Shown piece after piece: positions 60,004 through 64,000 of a stretch of 64,000 nt of DNA; positions within the stretch are counted from its first letter, which is position 1, and the number at the start of each line of letters is the position of its first letter. Source of the stretch: CAVSLM01 sp963728895 (GTDB lineage: Bacteria > Pseudomonadota > Gammaproteobacteria > JBBQDK01); contig CAVSLM010000011.1 in the NCBI GenBank assembly GCA_963728895.1, positions 248,001 to 312,000 on the forward strand, read 5' to 3'. The position numbers were made by a program, and so were the translations under genes. Below the pieces are notes generated by a model, which made no database searches, was not told the origin of the DNA, and worked only from the letters and a program-made list of their open reading frames with translations.

Positions 60004-61485
60004 ATGAAGCTGAAAAGGACGTCACTGGTCGCTTCCGCCGTGTTGCTGGCAATTCCACTTTTCGTGACAGCTCAGGACTACAGCGGGTCCAATCCCGACT
60101 CCCGGGGATGGCAGCATCAGAACAGCGGACAGCAGGGCAACAGTCAGTACGACCAGGGCTACTCGCAAGGCGGCGAGAGCTACTCGCACGGACAGGCAAG
60201 CCAGGGGCAGGGCTACGCGGGATCGGGCCAGGGCAATGCACAGGGAGGACAGAATTCCCAGAGCCAGGGATACTCCCAGGGACCAGGCAACCAGGGGCGG
60301 AGCTACTCCCAGGGCGCCCAATACTCGCAGGGCGCGATGGGCCATGGAGCGCAGCCGAGTCAGAATGCCGCGCTGGTTCGCGATGCGCAGCAGGCGCTGC
60401 AGCAGCGCGGCTACTATAGCCAGGGATCCATCGACGGAATTCTCGGCGAGGACACGCGGCAGGCACTGCGCAATTTCCAGCAGTCACAGGGAATACCCGC
60501 ATCGGGTGATCTCGACCAACGGACCATTGCTGCATTGAACATCCGGGACCAGCAGCAGGGCGGCGCCCAGAGCAGCTACGGCGGGAGCCAGGGCAGTTAC
60601 GGCAGCAGCCGGAGCGACCACGGTAGCCAGGGCAGGGGCGCAAATCAGAGCAGCTACGGCGCCAGTTCCGGCGCGACCGGCAACGGCCAGGGCTATTATG
60701 GGTCGCGTGAGGAAAGCCGCTTCCAGGGAAGCTCACAGGCACAGGGTGGTATGGGCAACGAAGGCAGCAGCGGTTCGGGCTACGGCGGCAGCGCCCAGAA
60801 CAACCTCGGCAGTAACCAAAGCCACGGCAGCAATCAGTCCAGTTCCAACAGCCCCGACGATACCGGCCCGCGCTTCGAGAGCAGTATCGCTGGTGAGCGG
60901 AGTCAGCCCACCTACAGCTACGGCAGCGACACCCACAGTACCTCCAGCGCCGACCAGAGTTACAGCGGCACCCTGCCGCATTACGGCACCGGCAGCAACG
61001 ATCAGAACCGCTCGGGCAGCAGCTTCCACGGCGGCTATGCGCAGCAGGACGCCAGCCAGAGCAACGGCAGCGCGCAGGGCGTCACGAGCCCGGGCGATAT
61101 CGGCCAGCAGGGTAGCATGAGTCGGAACGAGCTCGGTCAGCAAAGCGGCATGAGTCAGGGTGACACGAGCCGCAGTGCCATGAGCCAGGATGAGCAGCAG
61201 GGCATGCCTTCGCACAACATGGTCATGCAGGCACAGCAGGCCCTGCAGCAGCGCGGTTTTTACGACCAGGGATCGATCGACGGCATCCTCGGGGAGAACA
61301 CCCGTCAGGCGCTGCGCAATTTCCAGGAGTCGCAGGGTCTGTCGCCCACCGGTGACCTCGACCGGCAGACGATGACGGCGCTCAACCTGCAGGTTCAGGG
61401 CAGCGGCCAAGGTGCTTCCGGCGCGGGTGGGTCCTCATACGGTTCCCAGACGGGTGCCGGCCAGTCGAGCGGCGCAGGTCACTAG
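60004..61485 (+). CDS. Exported low-complexity protein with two peptidoglycan-binding domains
   Basis: 493 aa from ATG 60004 with GAGGAG upstream. Signal peptide KRTSLVASAVLLAIPLFVTA. The body is Gln/Ser/Gly/Tyr-rich (SQGQGYAGSGQGNAQGGQNS and similar). Two copies of a PF01471-type peptidoglycan-binding domain are embedded: DAQQALQQRGYYSQGSIDGI and ILGEDTRQALRNFQQSQGIP (about residues 123-180), and the near-identical AQQALQQRGFYDQGSIDGIL near residue 410. It probably binds the cell wall with a long disordered linker between. Confidence 0.82.
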   Translation: MKLKRTSLVASAVLLAIPLFVTAQDYSGSNPDSRGWQHQNSGQQGNSQYDQGYSQGGESYSHGQASQGQGYAGSGQGNAQGGQNSQSQGYSQGPGNQGRSYSQGAQYSQGAMGHGAQPSQNAALVRDAQQALQQRGYYSQGSIDGILGEDTRQALRNFQQSQGIPASGDLDQRTIAALNIRDQQQGGAQSSYGGSQGSYGSSRSDHGSQGRGANQSSYGASSGATGNGQGYYGSREESRFQGSSQAQGGMGNEGSSGSGYGGSAQNNLGSNQSHGSNQSSSNSPDDTGPRFESSIAGERSQPTYSYGSDTHSTSSADQSYSGTLPHYGTGSNDQNRSGSSFHGGYAQQDASQSNGSAQGVTSPGDIGQQGSMSRNELGQQSGMSQGDTSRSAMSQDEQQGMPSHNMVMQAQQALQQRGFYDQGSIDGILGENTRQALRNFQESQGLSPTGDLDRQTMTALNLQVQGSGQGASGAGGSSYGSQTGAGQSSGAGH

Positions 61486-61661
61486 CCCGGATATCTCCTG
61501 CACCAACCCGGCCGCCAGGACAGCTGCGGATTCCGCCAGCTCCCGTGATGCTGGGGAGATTTCCAGGCTAGCGGTTGGCTGATCACAGCAGGCGGACCGC
61601 GGGCGCCGGCCTCTGAGAGGGTTTGCGGTCCCGAGACCGAGCAGGCGCCCGCGCGAAGCGG

Positions 61662-61699
61662 GGTGTTGCCGATGCCGGCAAAATGGCATCGGCAACACC
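61662..61699 (+). other. Perfect 15-bp inverted repeat (hairpin)
   Basis: GGTGTTGCCGATGCC and GGCATCGGCAACACC separated by GGCAAAAT. No T-run follows, so it is not a standard terminator. It lies 27 bases upstream of the next gene and could be a processing, translation or protein-binding site. Confidence 0.75.
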
Positions 61700-61726
61700 G
61701 CTCTCCCCAGCGATCGAGGAGCAGAT

Positions 61727-61954
61727 ATGAGCAAGATCATATTACGTGGCCGGGAAGCCATCGATTACGCCGCAGAGCGTGGAGCAATGCTGCAAAGGGA
61801 AGCTGCCACGCCGGGCGAGCCGAGCCGGAAGATCTCGATGGACGAGGCACGGGAAATCGCACGCATCGAGCCCCAAAGCATTTACGTCGAAGTGGAAGCG
61901 ACCGCACACCCTTCCGACAGCACCCGGGACTCCCCGCTGCGGGACGAACCCTGA
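61727..61954 (+). CDS. Conserved small hypothetical protein
   Basis: 75 aa from ATG 61727 with GAGGAGCAGAT directly upstream. KIILRGREAIDYAAERG, SMDEAREIARIEPQSIYVEV. Soluble, acidic, no motif known to me, though similar small proteins occur in other gammaproteobacteria. The C-terminal 15 residues are low complexity. Confidence 0.6.
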   Translation: MSKIILRGREAIDYAAERGAMLQREAATPGEPSRKISMDEAREIARIEPQSIYVEVEATAHPSDSTRDSPLRDEP

Positions 61955-61988
61955 AACGTGCTTCCCGCGCCACCCTCATCGGGGGTGA

Positions 61989-62501
61989 TCAGTGCCCTGG
62001 CGGACTCGGCTCCCTGCCGGGCGCCCAGCGCCTGCTGAGGATCTCCACGCGGTAGCCGTTCTCCTGCAGCAGGGCATCGAATGCAGCGACGTGATTTGCG
62101 CCGCACACAAAGAGCAACGGCGTCGAGGCGACGGCGCGCAGCTGCTCGAGCCAGAACCGCTCGCGTTTGCACGCTTCGCGACGCACCCTGCGCTCGATTT
62201 CGCAGGGCGGCATTTCGCTCAGCAATCCCACTGCGCGCAGCAGGCCGATGTTGCCTATCCCCAGCGCACGGCGCGCGGACTGATCGGGATCGCAGAAGTG
62301 ATGGGACAGTGTGAGCGCCGCCGACACGCGCTCGCACACGGTAGCGTCGACGTTCCATTCGTCGAGCGCTTCGCGACTCATCTCCTCGGCAAGCGCGCGG
62401 ATCCGCAGCGATCGGCAGAGCTCCGTGAGATAGGGCTCGAACCCGGCCCAGATGCCGTTCTGGTAGCGGTGATCGGTCCCTATGAGGTAGATTTGGTTCA
62501 T
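61989..62501 (-). CDS. Hypothetical protein (TraB/PrgY-like features)
   Basis: 170 aa from ATG 62501. MNQIYLIGTDHRYQNG, LAEEMSREALDEW and LLFVCGANHVAAFDALLQEN recall the 'GTxH ... AxE(M) ... GxxH' layout of TraB/ChaN-like metal proteins, but similarity is only by eye. Cytoplasmic, no membrane segment. Divergent from the DUF488 gene. Confidence 0.5.
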   Translation of the reverse strand: MNQIYLIGTDHRYQNGIWAGFEPYLTELCRSLRIRALAEEMSREALDEWNVDATVCERVSAALTLSHHFCDPDQSARRALGIGNIGLLRAVGLLSEMPPCEIERRVRREACKRERFWLEQLRAVASTPLLFVCGANHVAAFDALLQENGYRVEILSRRWAPGREPSPPGH

Positions 62502-62713
62502 CGCCTGGCGCGCATTTCTCACTGTCCATACGTATAGACCGCTGCGCAGCGTCCGCAGCTCCTGCTGCGAGTCGACGATATTGGTTCCACCTCCAGCAGC
62601 ACAGGGCCGCTGCGCCACAGGGCGTTGAGCAATTCCGGCTGGCGCGGTGCAGGCAGCAGATGCAAACGGCGGGAGAAGGCCTGCGCAGTGCCCGCAAAGT
62701 GAAAGCCGCCCCT

Positions 62714-63163
62714 ATGAACAGGACCTTCACCATCGGCTTCACCGGCAAGTCGGCGGCGCAGTTCTTCGGACTGCTCCGGTCGCAACCCGATCTGCAACGG
62801 GTGATCGACGTGCGGCTGCACAACACCTCGCAGCTTTCCGGCTTCGCCAAACGCGCAGACCTGAAGTTCTTCCTGGACGAGCTCTGCGGAGTCGAATATC
62901 TGCATCTGCCGGAGCTCGCCCCCACCGGGGAGATCCTGCACGACTATCAGAAGGGTGACCGCTCCTGGGAACGCTACCGCGAACGCTTTCTCGACCTGCT
63001 TGCCAGACGCAACATCGAGCGCGGCATAGCGCGCGATGTCGTGGCCGGCGGTTGTCTGCTGTGCAGCGAGCACCAGCCGCATCACTGCCACCGCAGACTG
63101 ATCGTCGAGTATCTGCAGAATGCATGGGGTTGCGACTTGCACGTCGTGCACCTTTGCGAATAG
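62714..63163 (+). CDS. DUF488 family protein
   Basis: 149 aa from ATG 62714. FTIGFTGKSAAQFFGLLRSQ, then VIDVRLHNTSQLSGFAKRAD, and the C-terminal CSEHQPHHCHRRLIVEYL are the hallmarks of DUF488: 'TIG.. ....F' start, 'DVR' and 'C.E....CHR'. The function of the family is unknown; the conserved Cys/His/Arg suggest a nucleotide- or metal-related activity. It ends 33 bases from the convergent next gene. Confidence 0.85.
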   Translation: MNRTFTIGFTGKSAAQFFGLLRSQPDLQRVIDVRLHNTSQLSGFAKRADLKFFLDELCGVEYLHLPELAPTGEILHDYQKGDRSWERYRERFLDLLARRNIERGIARDVVAGGCLLCSEHQPHHCHRRLIVEYLQNAWGCDLHVVHLCE

Positions 63164-63195
63164 GGCAATCCTTCGCTCCGCTGCCGCGCGGGTGC

Positions 63196-64000
63196 TCAGC
63201 CGGGTCCGCGCGGCGCAAGGCGGGGGGCGGCGGGCTTCGGGTCGTGCTCGTTGCGCCCGGCATCGGCGCCCTGCGATGGCAGGCTTGCGAGAGGCGTGCG
63301 CGGCGCCGGTGCGGCCCCGTTGTCGGGCGGCGTGCTGCCGTCGGCCTGGACGACCGGCTGTGACAGCGGCGAGTCGATCACGGGCCACTGGCCCTTCAGC
63401 AGGTTCGTGGCGCGGGCGGCGTCAAAGACGAGATAACTGTACTTGGCATAATGCGGGAGCTTGCGCGCGAGCGAGGGCAGCGTTTCCACCGCGTCGGTCG
63501 CGAGCCACACCAGCACCTGATCCGGAGCCGCATGCTGTGGCGCGACCACGACCAGCGCGCCGGTCTTGCGGGCCACACGGTTCCCGGCGATGTTCGCGCC
63601 GGCTTCGTCCCGGCCGAAGGCGTGACCCTGCAGCGCCTGCGTCATGGCCGAGCGATGGCGATTGTCCCAACCGAACAGCCACACGGTTCGCTCCGCCGGC
63701 AGCCCATCGAGCGCATCGTCCCACGTCACCTGTGTCCCCGCGTGCGCGCGTTGCCAGGCGCGCGCCTGTGCCTCGCAGGCTGCGCGCAGGGCCGGCGGCG
63801 CCGATCTCGGGAGCACGATGGTCACGGCCTCGGCGGCATAGGCCTGGCCGATGGAAGGCGGGGTCTCACCGCGGGCGAGGCGGCGGAAGAGGTCGAACTC
63901 GGCGTCCACCTCCAATCGCAACGGTCGCGCCGCAAGCGTGAGGTCGAGGCGCAGGTGTCTGGCCGGCATCGGCACCGTGGTCTGGTAGGCGGTGGCCTGG
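63196..64000 (-). CDS. C-terminal part of a probable M1-type peptidase (cut by window edge)
   Basis: About 268 visible residues; the frame is open to the window edge, so the N-terminal catalytic part lies outside. LPAERTVWLFGWDNRHRSAM, GALVVVAPQHAAPDQVLVWL and LPSLARKLPHYAKYSYLVFD match the C-terminal region of a proteobacterial M1-peptidase-like family, by memory only. The last 60 residues are Pro/Ala-rich (QADGSTPPDNGAAPAPRTPL). No catalytic motif is visible here, so the class is tentative. Confidence 0.5.
   Translation of the reverse strand, partial: QATAYQTTVPMPARHLRLDLTLAARPLRLEVDAEFDLFRRLARGETPPSIGQAYAAEAVTIVLPRSAPPALRAACEAQARAWQRAHAGTQVTWDDALDGLPAERTVWLFGWDNRHRSAMTQALQGHAFGRDEAGANIAGNRVARKTGALVVVAPQHAAPDQVLVWLATDAVETLPSLARKLPHYAKYSYLVFDAARATNLLKGQWPVIDSPLSQPVVQADGSTPPDNGAAPAPRTPLASLPSQGADAGRNEHDPKPAAPRLAPRGPG

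Noticed and set aside
61662..61699. Rho-independent terminator
   Set aside because: A strong stem but no following T-run, and it precedes a gene start by 27 bases.

Overview
The window is high-GC proteobacterial chromosome, most likely gammaproteobacterial. The 16S rRNA has gammaproteobacterial character, and the backbone has birA-coaX-SPOR, sirB1 and glgP. I cannot name a genus. It reads as host backbone (1 to about 12.4 kb), an integrated island (12.37-39.61 kb), then backbone with older mobile debris (39.6-64 kb).

Left backbone. The 3' part of tyrS is followed by a complete rrn operon: two sigma70-type promoters, boxA, 16S, tRNA-Ile(GAT), tRNA-Ala(TGC), 23S, 5S and a terminator. The 23S gene is split after position 1931 (E. 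coli numbering) by a 627-nt group I intron that carries a LAGLIDADG homing endonuclease gene. Next come a SirB1-like protein, two ferritin-like diiron proteins, the overlapping set birA-coaX-SPOR protein, and tRNA-Thr(TGT).

Island. The last 45 bp of tRNA-Thr are repeated perfectly at 39570-39614, and a tyrosine integrase lies just inside the left copy, so 12373-39614 is a tRNA-integrated genomic island of about 27 kb. Its left third holds element-maintenance genes: integrase, excisionase-like protein, a broken Prim-Pol/DUF3987 gene, an HGGxTSG protein and a Sel1-repeat protein. Its right part is a defence region read leftward: hsdM, a GmrSD-like DUF262 gene, hsdS, an FRG-domain gene, an XRE-ImmA/IrrE protease gene, a DUF4411 PIN-like gene and hsdR, mostly with overlapping start and stop codons. 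A 3.2-kb unit with SIR2, HerA and KTSC genes is inserted in the FRG gene. Its borders are those of an integron gene cassette: a GTTAGCC core upstream, and a 57-bp attC whose GGCTAAC core contains the KTSC stop codon. Removing it rejoins the FRG reading frame exactly. Two further attC-like sites lie upstream of hsdM, one right after a HhH-like gene. No integron integrase is in the window. Almost every long gene of the island has single-base frameshifts, while long backbone genes are open; this is either decay or a local sequence-quality problem.

Right backbone. After attR come repeats, a secreted FG-GAP/FIMAH protein of about 1676 aa, an AraC-family regulator, a 272-bp tandem repeat, a truncated puuE-like deacetylase gene, a MITE-like inverted repeat beside an IS630 remnant, and an efflux set (membrane fusion protein, RND pump, ChaA-type antiporter). 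These are followed by a DUF3149 peptide, glycogen phosphorylase, a peptidoglycan-binding low-complexity exoprotein, small conserved proteins, a DUF488 protein and the C-terminal part of what looks like an M1-type peptidase that runs off the window.
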